DNA of 64,000 nucleotides from Ostrinia nubilalis (Eukaryota; Arthropoda; Insecta; Lepidoptera; Crambidae): assembly GCF_963855985.1 (NCBI RefSeq), contig NC_087096.1, positions 7,440,001-7,504,000 of the forward strand, written 5' to 3'. Position 1 is the stretch's first letter, and the number at the start of each line of letters is the position of its first letter. Shown in pieces: positions 35,650 to 48,016 of this stretch. The position numbers and the translations under genes are program-made. Below the pieces are notes generated by a model, which saw nothing but the letters and a program-made list of their open reading frames with translations, ran no database searches and was not told where the DNA came from.

Positions 35650-36018
35650 CTATTTGATCGTTTAAACACAGTGAATGATTCAATTACATAAATTTTTAAA
35701 TATTATAAACAGTTCTGTAAATGTAATATTTAATTACTAAATTATGACTAATGATACGTTTCACGGCTTCGCTCTCATGAATGTTAACGACCGTCAAAAG
35801 CACGTCGATAGATGGCGGTCACTAATTTAGACTTTGATTTGCTCGTTTAAACACAGTGAATTATTCAATTACATAAAATATCTTTATTGATTAAATTTTA
35901 AATATTATGAACAGTTCTGTAAATGTAATATTTAGTTCCTAATTAGGACGAATGATACGTTTCACGGCTTCGCTCTCATGAATGTTTACGACCGTCAAAA
36001 GCACGTCGATAGATGGCG
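35650..36018. repeat. Two-unit tandem duplication next to Harbinger copy 2
   Basis: Unit 1 (35650-35816) and unit 2 (35836-36018) share CGTTTAAACACAGTGAA, ACAGTTCTGTAAATGTAATA, GATACGTTTCACGGCTTCGC and CACGTCGATAGATGGCG. Unit 2 has about 17 extra bases (ATATCTTTATTGATTAA). Identity is high, roughly 90 percent by eye outside the indel. Non-coding. Confidence 0.85.
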
Positions 36019-36055
36019 TTTTTAAAGATATTTCTCACTTCTTCACTATTTATTG

Positions 36056-36200
36056 AAATTTAGTTTGTCACATATCGTCATAAATTGTAGCCTATATTAT
36101 TATGTTAGCCTGGGTTATAAATAATAATACTGTAAAGTTTCAACAAAATCAGTTTATTAGTTTTTGCGTGAAAAAGGAACAAACATCCAGACATCCAAAC
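36056..36200. mobile_element. Dispersed retroelement tail, diverged copy
   Basis: Homologous to 26050-26190: CGTCATAAATTGTAGCCTAT, GGGTTATAAATAATAATACT, AGTTTTTGCGTGAAA and AACATCCAGACATCCAAAC. It lacks the CG-rich start of the better copy and ends without the ATAATATTAGTAGGAT terminus. Confidence 0.7.
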
Positions 36201-36404
36201 AAAAAGGTTACAGTGAGCCAACCATAAAAGATAGACATATGCTGTTGCGGACTTTTTTGTAGAACTTTTAAAGGGGAAAATCCTATCATACATAATTTAT
36301 GCGAAACTTTAACCGTTTACGCAGCGTCAGCTCTCAAACGGAAAAAAATCACTGATTTGCAACATTCTTTATTGGTGCTCCGCTCCTAGTGGTCTTAGCG
36401 TGAT

Positions 36405-36530
36405 GATATATAGCCTAAAGCCTTCAGGGATTAACGGACTATCCAACACAAAAAGAATTTTTCAAATTGGTCCAGTAGTTCCTGAGATTAGCGCGTTCAA
36501 CCAAATAAACAAACTGTGATTAATAAATTG
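36405..36530. mobile_element. Retroelement tail (TTTTTCAAAT...AGTAGTTCCTGAG family)
   Basis: Contains GGACTATCCAACACAAAAAG, ATTTTTCAAATTGGTCCAG and TAGTTCCTGAGATTAGCGCG, a known style of lepidopteran LINE/SINE tail. A second copy sits at about 54380-54460 inside another element. Non-coding. Confidence 0.6.
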
Positions 36531-36644
36531 CGCCACTACAAACCGTACCAACAGATGGCGCTGTTACGATCTTACTATGGCAAACTCCACCGCGCATACA
36601 ATCCTGCATCGCGGTGACGAAGTTTTTTACCCTGCCCAGTATAT

Positions 36645-36790
36645 ATATGTCACCGTAAAATTGTGAATTCCGTCAGATTACAATCTGACGTAATTAAATT
36701 ACAATCTAACCTAACCTAACCCACTGTTAGTTTACAATCTAACGCGTTATATTATAAACTGACAGAGTTCACAATTTCACGTTGACATAT
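36645..36790. mobile_element. MITE with ATATGTCA inverted ends
   Basis: The left end ATATGTCACCGTAAAATTGT pairs with the right end ACAATTTCACGTTGACATAT; over the first 31 positions about 27 agree. The 146-bp length, A/T-rich body and lack of a frame fit a MITE. The internal AACCTAACCTAACCC run resembles the insect telomere motif but has too few repeats to mean anything. Confidence 0.75.
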
Positions 36791-36850
36791 AGACAAACCA
36801 AGATTGTGCAAATTAGATGCACTAACACCTAAGCTCTTTATGGTGGTTGA

Positions 36851-39523
36851 GCGTCTTATTATATTAGTATAGATGACCGCACTGGTAAAGGTGGTGGCGG
36901 TGTTGCTATCTACCTTCGTAGTGACATCCCATATAAGGTGCTGTGTATGTCACCGTCTCCCTATAGTGCGACGGGCGAGTTTATTTTCATCGAAGTAAAC
37001 GTGAAGGGCATCAAGGCTGTCCTTGGGGTGGTGTACTGCCCCCCTGGGGTGGACTACCTCCCCAAGCTCGAGTCTGCTTTGGAACCGATTTCCGCAGATT
37101 ACATACATCACTTAATCATGGGCGACTTCAATACCAATCTTCTTGTAAATTCCTCTTCCTCTACCAAACTTACCTCATTGGTCACTTCCTTGAATCTCTC
37201 TATTCTTCCGTTACAAGCCACCCACCACAATATTGATTCCCCTGACACCTTACTCGACCTTGTAATCACATCCGCACCTGACAGTATTATTGCGCATGGT
37301 CAGTGTCCTGCACCAGGTTTCTCACGACACGATCTTGTTTACGCGAGCTACAGGCTACACACTAGCAAACAGAAACTAGAGACCGTGCTTATGCGTAGTA
37401 TGTCTAAGGTGGATGCAGACGCCATTAGGCGCGATGCAGCCTCACTCGACTGGGATCAAGTTGTGTCTGCAACAACTATCGATGACAAGGTCGCCGTCTT
37501 CAACTCCAATCTACTAACCCTCTACGACGTGCACGCGCCGCTGCGGCTTGTGAAACTTAAACGTCCACCTGCACCATGGATCTCGAAGGGTGTGCGTATG
37601 GCGATGACTCGTCGAGACAGGGCCTTCCACAACTATAAGCGTGACCGCTCTGATATCAACTGGTGCAAATACAAAGCGGCTAGAAACCGCTGCAATCAAG
37701 TGGTGAGATCTGCCAAACGTCGTCACATCCATGACAACATTATCGATGCCTCTTCAGCTGATGTTTGGAAGTTTCTCAAAACACTGGGTATCGGTAAAAA
37801 TCCTACAAAGCTCACCCACTCTTCTTTCTCTGGCGATGACCTCAATACTCATTTTTCCTCTGCTTCCGTATTGGATCCACTCATTAGATCACAAACCATC
37901 TCCGAGGTAACTTCCACAGCTCTTTTGGTTCCAGAAGTCTTTGTTTTCTCCGCGGTGTCTGATGATGGGGTCAGGAAAATTATCCACTCCATAAAATCCA
38001 AAGCGGTTGGCGTCGATGACATCAGCCGTACCATGATCCTTATACTCCTTGAATTCCTACTTCCTTTCATTACTCACATTATAAATTTTTCCCTATCCTC
38101 TGGCACATTTCCCCGTATCTGGTGCAAGGCTTTTGTCACCCCTCTTCCCAAAATTCCAAGTCCTGCCACATTAAATAACTTTAGGCCCATATCAATACTA
38201 CCTTTCCTTTCCAAAACCCTAGAGGCAGTTGTTCATTCTCAGCTGTCTAATCTCATTTTCACCAATAACCTTCTAAGTCCTTTCCAATCCGGTTTCCGTC
38301 CGGGTCACAGCACCAGCACTGCATTACTCAAAGTAACGGAAGACATCAGGATGGGAATGGAGCATGGCCAACTTACTTTACTGGTACTTATCGATTTTTC
38401 CAACGCCTTCAACACAGTTGATCATGAAGTCCTCCTATCGATGCTATCCCGTTACAATTTGTCACCGGTTGCTATGGATTGGTTCGCCTCTTACCTCTGC
38501 GGGCGCCAACAGGCGGTACGCATTGATAAAACTATTTCCCACTGGCGTGACCTTCTGACCGGTGTCCCGCAGGGTGGCATACTTTCACCTTTACTTTTCT
38601 CAATTTTTATTAACTCTATTACCCACAAAGCCCACAATATTGGCTCACCTCACCATCTTTACGCCGACGACCTTCAATTGTACCGACATTGTCACCATGA
38701 TGAAATTGATCAAGCAGTACAGTACATAAATGACGATCTGGAATATATCAGAAAATGGTCGAGTCGCTACGGGGTTGCTGTAAATCCCAACAAATGCCAG
38801 GCAATAATTGTCGGTAGCCAGCGTCAACTTTGCCGCTTGAATATGGATGATGTCACCTCTGTCAATTTTGATGGGGTTGATATCCCATACTGTTCGTCCG
38901 TCAAAAATCTCGGTCTTTATCTAGATTCTAGTCTCAGCTGGACAACCCACGTATCTGAGATAAGTCGGAGGGTCATCGCCACATTGCGCTCCCTTTGCAG
39001 ACTGAAATACTTCCTTCCAATTAAGACCAAAATCTCCATTGTCCATACCCTTATTCTACCAGTCATAGATTATGCTGATGTATGTTATCCTGACCTAAAC
39101 CAAATTCATGTCAATAAGCTAGACCGGCTCCTCAACAACTGTATCCGGTTTATATTCTGCTTGCGCAAATATGACCACATTTCCTCATTCCGGTCTAAGC
39201 TTCAATGGTTACCTATACCTTTTCGACGAAAAGTCAGAATCCTTTTAACACTTTTTTCAATCTTAAACAATCCAAATTCTCCTTCTTACCTAAAATCCCA
39301 ATATACGCTCCTCAGTTCAACTCACTCTCGTCAACTACGTTCCTCTAATACGCTTCTTCTTTCCACTCCTTCTCATCGTACTGGTTTTCTTTCCAACTCT
39401 TTTCTTCTACATTCCATTCGTCTTTGGAACGGTCTCCCTGAAAACGTCAGGCAGGCTCCCAGCAAGTCCACCTTTAAATTTCATGTGCGCAAACATTTTC
39501 TCGCTGGTGTTTCATCTTCATGA
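36851..39523 (+). CDS. Endonuclease-reverse transcriptase, 5'-truncated (CR1/L2-like)
   Basis: An uninterrupted frame. Numbering from the GTG at 36938: the C-terminal half of an EEP endonuclease has GDFN (62-65) and SRHD (129-132), and the N-terminal motifs are absent. The reverse transcriptase core has the catalytic Asp in LIDFSNAF (D486), GVPQGGILSPLLF, and YADD (575-578). A C-terminal region with KLQWLPIPFRRK and RLWNGLPENVR is typical of the CR1/L2/Rex side of the non-LTR tree. The first ATG (36947) would give about 858 aa, but the native start lies upstream of the truncation. The frame has no stop or frameshift, so the insertion is probably young; without its 5' end it cannot be autonomous. 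Known role: nicking DNA and copying its own RNA at the target. Confidence 0.9.
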   Translation, partial: ASYYISIDDRTGKGGGGVAIYLRSDIPYKVLCMSPSPYSATGEFIFIEVNVKGIKAVLGVVYCPPGVDYLPKLESALEPISADYIHHLIMGDFNTNLLVNSSSSTKLTSLVTSLNLSILPLQATHHNIDSPDTLLDLVITSAPDSIIAHGQCPAPGFSRHDLVYASYRLHTSKQKLETVLMRSMSKVDADAIRRDAASLDWDQVVSATTIDDKVAVFNSNLLTLYDVHAPLRLVKLKRPPAPWISKGVRMAMTRRDRAFHNYKRDRSDINWCKYKAARNRCNQVVRSAKRRHIHDNIIDASSADVWKFLKTLGIGKNPTKLTHSSFSGDDLNTHFSSASVLDPLIRSQTISEVTSTALLVPEVFVFSAVSDDGVRKIIHSIKSKAVGVDDISRTMILILLEFLLPFITHIINFSLSSGTFPRIWCKAFVTPLPKIPSPATLNNFRPISILPFLSKTLEAVVHSQLSNLIFTNNLLSPFQSGFRPGHSTSTALLKVTEDIRMGMEHGQLTLLVLIDFSNAFNTVDHEVLLSMLSRYNLSPVAMDWFASYLCGRQQAVRIDKTISHWRDLLTGVPQGGILSPLLFSIFINSITHKAHNIGSPHHLYADDLQLYRHCHHDEIDQAVQYINDDLEYIRKWSSRYGVAVNPNKCQAIIVGSQRQLCRLNMDDVTSVNFDGVDIPYCSSVKNLGLYLDSSLSWTTHVSEISRRVIATLRSLCRLKYFLPIKTKISIVHTLILPVIDYADVCYPDLNQIHVNKLDRLLNNCIRFIFCLRKYDHISSFRSKLQWLPIPFRRKVRILLTLFSILNNPNSPSYLKSQYTLLSSTHSRQLRSSNTLLLSTPSHRTGFLSNSFLLHSIRLWNGLPENVRQAPSKSTFKFHVRKHFLAGVSSS

Positions 39524-39795
39524 TTTCTGTTCAACCTCCTTTTTTTTTTCCCTTTTTTTTTTTCCTTCTCTTTTTTTTCTCTCTTTGTCATCCATCTTAT
39601 TATTATATTATATATGTATGTATCTATGTATGTATTCATATGTTATTTATGTATTTTTTTTTCTATATTCATAGTAATTTTATACCGCCTACTCTCAGTT
39701 TGGCCCTAAGGTTGACTGGAGGAAAATGCCGAAAGGCATTAAGTCCGCCTTATGTACACCGTTCTATGTGCATATAAGTTTTAAATAAATAAAAA
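36851..39795 (+). mobile_element. CR1/L2-like non-LTR retrotransposon, 5'-truncated
   Basis: The frame opens at 36851 and runs into the second half of an endonuclease domain, then reverse transcriptase. The 3' UTR contains a strongly pyrimidine-rich tract (about 39533-39595), a small hairpin AATGCCGAAAGGCATT and the tail motif AAGTCCGCCTTATGTAC, and ends AAATAAATAAAAAAAAAAA. The missing 5' part, including the first ORF and the N-terminal endonuclease motifs, is consistent with abortive target-primed reverse transcription. I could not define a target-site duplication, so the 5' border is approximate. Confidence 0.88.
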
Positions 39796-42700
39796 AAAAA
39801 ATACGTGTTTCGTCTCAACAACGTCCAGAAGCAATCTTGAGAGTTAACTCAGAGAGTTATTCAGCCATTCTTCATATTGTTAGAACCACGATACCTTTAT
39901 TTGATATGATTTATTAGTAAATAGCTTGACTATTCTTAGTAGATAGAGCTATTTATATGAATCATAAATATTTTAAAACGTGAAGTTTTTAAGTAAATAA
40001 ATTAACTTTTCCATCTGAAAAACATAGAATCAACTTGATAGTAATACAAGTAAGTATCTGCAGTGAGTGCTTTGTCTTTCTGCTAAACTTCAGACACAAA
40101 ATTCACTGATATAAAAGGATAGATTGGTAAGAAGTCAAATAAACAATTTACTCAGATTATCCCGATTACCTTTCTTTAATTCCTGAATATTAATGACACG
40201 CGTTTCCCTAAATATGTATTGAAACTATTATCTATAAAATAATAAGGTTCAAAATAAATTAATTAGTGGAGGTGTCTGACTGAATAGCACGATGTGACAT
40301 TACTGTTTAAGTTTTCTCATAAGATAGCGTTGGCACGGTCTTTTTTCCAACTACTAAAGGAACCTCGCATGAATTTATGCCATAAACTTATAATATGAGC
40401 TGGACCGTAGGTTCGGGGACATATGCCTGTGCCTTATAAAGTAACGGCCCGATTTAGAAACGTGACAAACATGCGCATTTGCCCCAGAACTTTACCTGAA
40501 ATATTATCAATTTTCTCCAAAAATATTCCCCAATCTTAGAAGGATCGTGTTACTACTTAGGTGCTACAATGTTGAAAAAGCAATCTCGTGATATTGGAAT
40601 TACATTTTACTTGAGTAATATTATTGTGCGAGTATGTTCTGTGCTCGAGTTTGTATTATGTTACGAATTGAATTTGGATATTTTAAAATAAACATTTAGA
40701 CAGAAGATGCCTAGATAATATTTACTGGCTTATTCGAGGTAAGTATTTATATTTTTAATGTAAGTTTTAAAATGAATGAAGTTAAATCATCATCGTACGA
40801 GTGTAGACAATTGACAACGTTCATACACCTTAAGCTACTACGACGAAGTAGGACATTCATATTATGGTCAAGACTAGTGCAAACTTTGGGCAACAGTTAA
40901 TACCGTACTTTGAACCATTAAACGGGAGCGTGTAATAAAGCTAATTGTCTAAACTTTTTTCTCACATCGCACCAGCCAGGCGCTAGGTGACGTCACCACT
41001 AATGAGTCCCGCTCGCGCTCCTGTTGCAAAAGGAACGCGCACCTAACACGACTTCACAAGTAGCCGAGTCAAATTTCGAAACACGAAAAAGTTTGTGTAA
41101 CAACAGTGCGCCGGCGGTCTTCCCCGAGGACGCGGCCGCAACAAATTACTGGCAAACAACTTCGAAATAAATTAACTCTCAACTTTCAAGCGTTTTACTT
41201 TCTTTTTGTCCGACGAAAAACAATTTCCTTTGTGTTTTGTTTACGTTGTAGCGTGCTTCGGCGCGGAAATCGTTCATAAGAAAAATAAACAATTTTATTA
41301 ACTCTTAAAGTCATTACCATATTGTTGGAAATTAAACAATACACGTTCCAACAATGACGGGATTAACACTCAAGGATAAACGGGGGGAAAATAAAACAAA
41401 AATACAATTCACCACAAAAGCATATACAAGCCAGCTTACCATACCTACTGTCCATATTTATAAATGCGAGTTTTTACTGCTTACTGCTCTTAAATTTTTA
41501 CACTCATCTCTCAAAACCTATTCATGTAATATCGTGATTTATTTATTTATTTATTTAATGAGCAACATAATAAGCTTACAGAAAACCCAAAGCGCTTACA
41601 TGTTTAGTCACAAAATCGATTACAATAAAATTATAAGTCCAAAAATTATACAAATTATTAAATTCTGTTTAAACAGAATTAATTAATAAACAAATTCTAA
41701 ATAATATACAAATCTGGTCTGAATGAAGGCTAAACGTTAAATTTTTGGACCAATTACAAGCTTCAATCGAAATTCTTGAGAGATCGAGTTCAATTTCATT
41801 TCTTGATCGAGTTTAATATTATACTTAGACTCGCGTACGACTAATCAGAAGACTTTAAGTTGCTAAGAAACTGAGAAAAACTAACTGAAACTTGATGAAT
41901 TTCTCAACATCGTAAACTAACTTTTCTTGTCAGACAATTCGAAAGGCTGCTGTCCTGACAATACTGGAAACATTGTACCTACCATACCTACTGTATATGG
42001 TACTGTATGATACGTAGTTTTAATTAAAATGACGTTATTATAACTAAGACCAAGACGCGTAGTGTACTTAAAAGTGGAACTATGTAGTTGTTGCTATTCC
42101 CAAATAATAACTACCAATTTACTACCTTACTACTAAGCGAAATAAATACGCCTCACTGGTAAGAAATCTGTATCCATAAATTATTAATCCACCCTAATAC
42201 AATTAGCTATCGTAGGCTAATTAACAAATTGACACGGGTAAGGCCAATTTACTGACAATTTGATTTCCTTTGATTTGTTTTCATTTAAAGTAAACTCAGC
42301 TTCTCGTAATTACGTTTAATGAAAGCTAAAGACGAATGTTGACATAATTTATGAGAAATATTAATGAAAAATAATATCTTACTAAATAAATTAGGTATCT
42401 AAAATTGAAAACATCAGTCCCATGGGAAAGTACCAATCGTTCCCTAAGTCCAACACAACATAAAACACCTAATGTCTTCAAGGAAAATACTGTACCATTT
42501 TAATTGCGAAATGACACTTATTGCTTAGTTTAACGTTTTTATTTTGTGATTGTCGAAACCGACATATTCTCTAACGAACTAAAGTATTAAATTAAAACCA
42601 CCCAAAAATTACTTACTTGTTGGAACTTCGGCGAACTCTGTACTTATTCCTCCAAGTATTCTCGTTTGTCGTTACAAGAATACAGCTGATTAGAAAGTTT

Positions 42701-45091
42701 TGGGCACTCAATTACAATTGTAATGAATACTTTCGTCGTCCGCCGTGAGGCATCGACAGCCGGCCGTAACGACATCATTTTGGTCCACGACAATACGGAT
42801 TGACACATAAATTGCGGTACAATTCGCCTTTATTCTGGAAAATTAGACATTCAAAACTCAATTCTCAGGCAAGAGCCCAATTTTGGATGCAATTTACGGC
42901 TAATTAGACTCTTAAGTACAGAGGCCCGGGCCGTATTCCCGGGGTTCCCCGGGAGCGCCGAGGAAGTTGGAATGGTGGCGTTAACGCGGCCCGTCGCGCC
43001 GGCCGGCCCCTAATGTGCGATAACTAGCACTAGCTAGGGGGTAGAACAGCCAAAACATGTAAAAAAGTAAAAAAAAAAATAAGTTGGAAGAGGTATTAGC
43101 TTGGCATTCGCTGGTAAACCACCCTTGAACTGTTTGTTTAAACATTCCTTTGGAATTAATAGTTTAATGGATCATACTGATCATACTTAGGCATACTATA
43201 CCGTACCTGATACTGAAAAGTCGTAAGCGGGGAATATTTCAAGTGGTCGCCGCCTGTTTATCCGCGTCACAATATACTAGCCAAGGGCTAAGTTACGCTA
43301 CAGAAATATGAGTACTCAATAACCAAAATTCTGCTGTCCCTTTCCTGGTGGATATAGTATTTGGAACTATATCAAACTACTGTAAATAGCTTGTACTCAA
43401 AGGTGAAATGGGAACAAACGTCTTACCAGATAAAGTTAAAATTACATCCATGATTCGATCTGTGGTTTATTTTTTTTTTAATCTAGGCGCCCATGTATTC
43501 AGTCTGTGTAATCTTATTTATTTTTTTCGCATAAAAAAGGGAACAAAAGTTTAAATTCAAAATGAACCCAGCCGTTTCTTTTGAGGTGTGGTATTGTGTG
43601 CCGTGCCTGTCACCAGCTCGTACGACGAATAACGGCACCAAACTAGCTCGATCACGACAAAATCCAGTTAGCAGTTTAAACCAACGAAATATCTACTGCT
43701 TAATGCAATTTCAGATTACATTTTAAATAACTAACAAGCTCTATCTCTGCGCATTAACTTTTCCATAAATATTTACATTTCATTTTAGGAAGTTTGAAAA
43801 TATAAATTCTTGATTAATAATGGTGTACCTAATCAACAAGCTTTTAAGGATTCAAATTGTGGCGTATCAATGACTTAATAAAGTCGAGTAATTGTTGATT
43901 GTAGTAATATAGTTCCCATTGACCGAGATTACGATCAAGCCCAATCAAGCAACCCAATCCAATTTGAAAACAAAGCTATTATTTAGACTGATCCGATCAA
44001 CAAACCTCTTTACTTCATTACTAGGCCATTTAGAATCACCCTCAAGTGTAGTTTACACTAAATTATTACGTCACTACGACACACAAAAATGAAGTTAGAA
44101 CACTGAAAACATTAATAAAAACAAAACACTGTCGCATGTTATCTTTTAAACTGTCAAAAAAGGAACACGTGCTCATTCATACTATTCACCTTGAGTTTGC
44201 AGCAGCAGTGTAATTTCAAAAGGGCGCCGAGAGCCTCCGGCCCTTTAACTAGATTCTTTTGTGAGGGAAGTGCAAAGTGCTCGAGTCAACTCGCTTGTGC
44301 CGCGGCTCGCCAAACAACATAATAATCCTTCACCGTAGTTTGTAGGTACAAGTACCTTTCGTGAATGTTTAATTTGTAGCTTCAATTTTGAATGTTAGCG
44401 ATTTAAACTAGTTGGTGGTTGGTTTTATTTTTAAAAGCAGGCCGACCTCGCTACGCTCAAGTGCCTATTTCGCGGCGGTCATTTCAATCAAGCACGTCCG
44501 CTATAAACATTTTTGGTTAACGGATTTATTTTTAGTTCGAAAATTATTACATGCAATTTTAACAAGTCTGATAAACCAAAAGGTGCAAAGTTTTTACTAA
44601 AAATATGCTAAGTCCAAGTCTCAAATCTTCAGTGTATCACCACTCCTTTTCAAATTCCTTTACTTACATAAATATCTGCAATAATTCAACCCGAATAATA
44701 TTTCCTCGAAATGTTCCACCAAATTATTTCTTCCTTTCAAAATTTCCCGTAGCTACATTGACGCTAAAAGCATTCCGGGGCTACTTAATCAACGGTACGA
44801 ATATTAATTTAATTAGTTAAAAGTTTTTATAACTTTTAAGTAAAAAGGTGGAGAAGAAAAAAGCCGACGCGGGTAAAGCTATAAAGAAAGTTTGGACTTT
44901 TCAAATCGGACAAGCCGCATTATTTATATTGGCTACTTCGGTAATCAATTAGGGGAATGGGTCTGCGGAGAGCTCGCAAAGCTATAAGAGCGTGCGTGCG
45001 TTCCGAGAACCTACGGGAATCATGTTTGTATCGGTGGATCTACGAGTATCATGCTTGAAAGAAAAGTGTATCTAAATATAATAACTCAATG
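39796..45091. other. Gene-free DNA with CpG-rich blocks
   Basis: No gene is recognisable. Two CpG-rich blocks stand out: about 40960-41180 (TGACGTCACCACTAATGAG, GAGGACGCGGCCGCAAC) and about 42720-43040 (GAGGCCCGGGCCGTATTC, GCCCGTCGCGCCGGCCGGCC). They are candidate conserved non-coding or promoter elements. A TTTA microsatellite lies at 41537-41557. The longest unassigned frame is 110 codons (41354-41686). Confidence 0.45.
41537..41557. repeat. (TTTA)5 microsatellite
   Basis: Five TTTA units followed by ATGAGCAACATAATAAGC. The context is one I associate with the reversed A-rich tail of a lepidopteran retroelement, but the body cannot be recognised. Confidence 0.8.
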
Positions 45092-45216
45092 ATGACTGAC
45101 AGACTGACTGACTGACTGACTGACTGACTGACTGACTGACTGACTGACTGACCGACTGATTGAATGACTGACTGACTGACCGACTGACTGACTGAATGAC
45201 TGACTGATTGACTGAC
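45092..45216. repeat. (TGAC)n microsatellite
   Basis: About 125 bases of TGAC/GACT repeats with isolated variants (CGAC, TGAT, TGAA). It forms the tail of the dispersed repeat element to its right. Confidence 0.95.
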
Positions 45217-45377
45217 ATAGTGATCTATCACAGCCCAAACCACTGGACGTATCGGGCTGTGGCATGCAGGTAGATGTTATGTCGTAGGCATCAGCTAAGA
45301 AAGGATTCTACGAAACTCCACCCCTAAGGGGCTAAAACGGGATCCACGCGTATGAAGTCGCGGGCGGCCGCTAGTCA
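45092..45377. mobile_element. CG-rich-ended dispersed repeat with expanded TGAC tract
   Basis: From right to left this is the same family as 58825-59012: CTAGCGGCCGCCCGCGACTTC, then GGGGTGGAGTTTCGTA, then the end region. Here the end is replaced by a TGAC microsatellite of about 30 units (45092-45216, with a few variant units). A minus-strand frame through it encodes only SQSV repeats and is not a gene. Confidence 0.8.
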
Positions 45378-48016
45378 ATCTATAAAATCGCACACTGATC
45401 GTGCCATAGACATACTAGTAAATACCTAGCACTACAACATGGCAATAAAGATGTCAGTTTAAACTATACATGAACTCTTATCACTTCGGGTATAAATCGG
45501 AGCTCATTACAATATTATTTTCCCCTAGAGGGATACGAACCCGTGACCTTGTTGTTGTGACACACGGCGTATTAGAGCCAAGACATATTGGGAACATAAG
45601 AAATTGTTATATTTAAAAATTTTGACCAAATTGAGAATCTCCTTCTTTTTTCGAAGTCAGTCAAAGATTATCTACAAGTTTTATTCGTATTAAATTAGTC
45701 GGTTTTTTGCGCTGTTTGAGCTTAATGTATGTTTTAACTTGCTAATAAAATCTACCTTGTAATTTCCCGTTACTGTAGTTTCAAAGACACGGTATCATGC
45801 TCGCATAATGTTGGCACAAATTACGTAATGACTAATGTTTATGCAAGGAAACTGCTTCTCAGAAACAAGATGAATTGCTGGCAGCACCAGTCGCGATGCC
45901 GTAATAGGATGGTAGGTAGGTATGTAGGTAGGGTGAACGTAACACTAGTCGACCATTTAAGCAGTTTTTTAGATGCATGGAAAAACTTACATTACTTGCA
46001 GTACTTTCACTGTCGCTTTCTAGAGTTATACTTGGGAATGTACTCATAAACTAATGATGTGCTTGTAATTCCCCAAGTATGAAAGATTTAATAAATATTA
46101 CAGATAGAGTTTACTTTTTACAAATGCTCCATTACCACTATATGCAAACCATTAAAGGCAGACTTTGATTGACACTTCGTATCGATTATCTTTCTACTAA
46201 TAAAAAAACAATATACTATCATCTAGTCGTATTTGTAGTTTCATAATTTCCGTTAACATTTAAATGTTGGTTAGGTTTGGCCGCGTAGTCAACTACTGGT
46301 ACTTTTACCCTATATCTCGTCGTCGTCTCCCCTATCTTTTCAGGGCACATAATAGTCTTGAAACATGACGAGCTGTTAGCGCAACCGAAAATTTTATTTC
46401 AAACCGTAAAGTCATTTGCGCAAACAATTTACACTCGTGTGTTTTATTGCAAACTTGAAATAATATTAATGGTCAATCATTTATTGGATTTAACTGAGGA
46501 TTGAACACTTAATATTTTTCTGGAATTTCTGCATTTACACGATATTAATTTATTTGAGAATTATATGAGACAGTATTAAGAATTTCTTTTATCTCCACAA
46601 AAAATAGTGGGAAGCTTGTTTTTCAAAAGGTTCGTTTCGTTTATGCACAACGTTAAATCTGCTTATAGGTCAGGTAGACCGTTTTTATAGTATAGTACCT
46701 TGTAACAGATAAAATAATACTAGGTATAGTGAAGTCAGTAAACTTTAATTTTTAATACTTAAAAGGTTTTTGAAACACAGGTTCATTAATCAGAGACATT
46801 TTCTCGATATTGTTATTTCTCATACACATATAAAAAATATATAAGAAATTAATATTCAGTGTACGAGTAACACCTAGTTTACAGTTTTGATTCAACTAAG
46901 CTTTGAGCTAAGCGCGATGGGAGTAACTTTACATTTGAATTTAAAATTTGGCTAACCTAAGGCTTCAGAAACGCCTCTCGTGAATCGTCTAGTGTCAGGC
47001 AATATTTACGTTTCTCATTAAAATTTTATATTCATGTTATGTTTTAGGATTGAGAAACGTTGCGGTCACCTCAAAGGTTTGAATTTCAAAATTTGAACTT
47101 TACATCGACAAAGGTGACAAGGTTAACAACCTTTAACGTATGCTAAAAATACATTTTACTCAAAACCAAGACGTAAAATCTTAAGCAGTACCAAAACCAA
47201 GAAGCTTATAAGCCAAGGGCGAATTAAATAGTAAGTGGGGAAGTGTCGTGAATACCCGTAATCCGGCTTTTAAGTAAATAAGCGTGGGCCCATACTTTAA
47301 AGTCGGCCTACTGGGCTCTTTGAATACGTAATGAGGCCCTCTTGATAATTAAAATGATTATTTCCATTATTAATCTGAGCACACTTCCTTACTCTTAATT
47401 ATTGAGAAGGAAAAATCCAAACCGATTTGGTACTAAGTATTGCGGACGTGACGATTTAATATTTTTAATCGTGTCTATTACCGTCTGTTGCATTTGTATT
47501 TTTATCTCCTTGGTGTCTTTAAATAGAAGGCAAAATATATTTTAAATGATATTATTAATTGATACAAACACCTAAACGATAATGTTTTCGTTCGCCAATC
47601 ATGATTAATGGAATTAAACATACCGTTGCCGTACTACGGTGCTACGATTTACTACGATGCTACGAGTACTACAGCGAAGCGCAATGGCACATGCTACGCG
47701 CTACGACAAAAGCGTTCTCTTGTTTCCGTAACTGATTCAATGGCGATTCAACAAGTGCCACTTTACGATGTATGTTACTGCCACATCTTGCGCATGAAAT
47801 CTGATAAAAATATCTGAACCAACGACGGAAAACGATGTTACATAGAGATTCGCACGGAGCGCTGAATAGAAAAACATTCGACTGAATAACGTTTAGACAG
47901 AAAAGAGAACATACCCGTCGAGTATATTCGAATAAGTTACAGGACTGTGGTTATTTTAACTCTACAATGCCAGGAATAGGTCGAAAAATTACATTTTCGA
48001 TTAAAACTATGGATTC
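45378..48016. other. Gene-free DNA
   Basis: No gene is recognisable. A box-B-like motif in reverse (GGGATACGAACCCGTGACC, about 45531-45549) suggests a tRNA-derived SINE remnant. At about 47628-47705 the motif GCTACGA and variants recur (CTACGGTGCTACGATT, CTACGATGCTACGAG), giving a degenerate short tandem repeat inside a 69-codon frame. Confidence 0.45.

Noticed and set aside
36706..36721. Telomeric repeat insertion (AACCTAACCTAACCC)
   Set aside because: Only about three units and located inside a MITE body; no telomere-associated retroelement nearby.
45049..45243. SQSV-repeat protein on the minus strand
   Set aside because: Purely the translation of a TGAC microsatellite.
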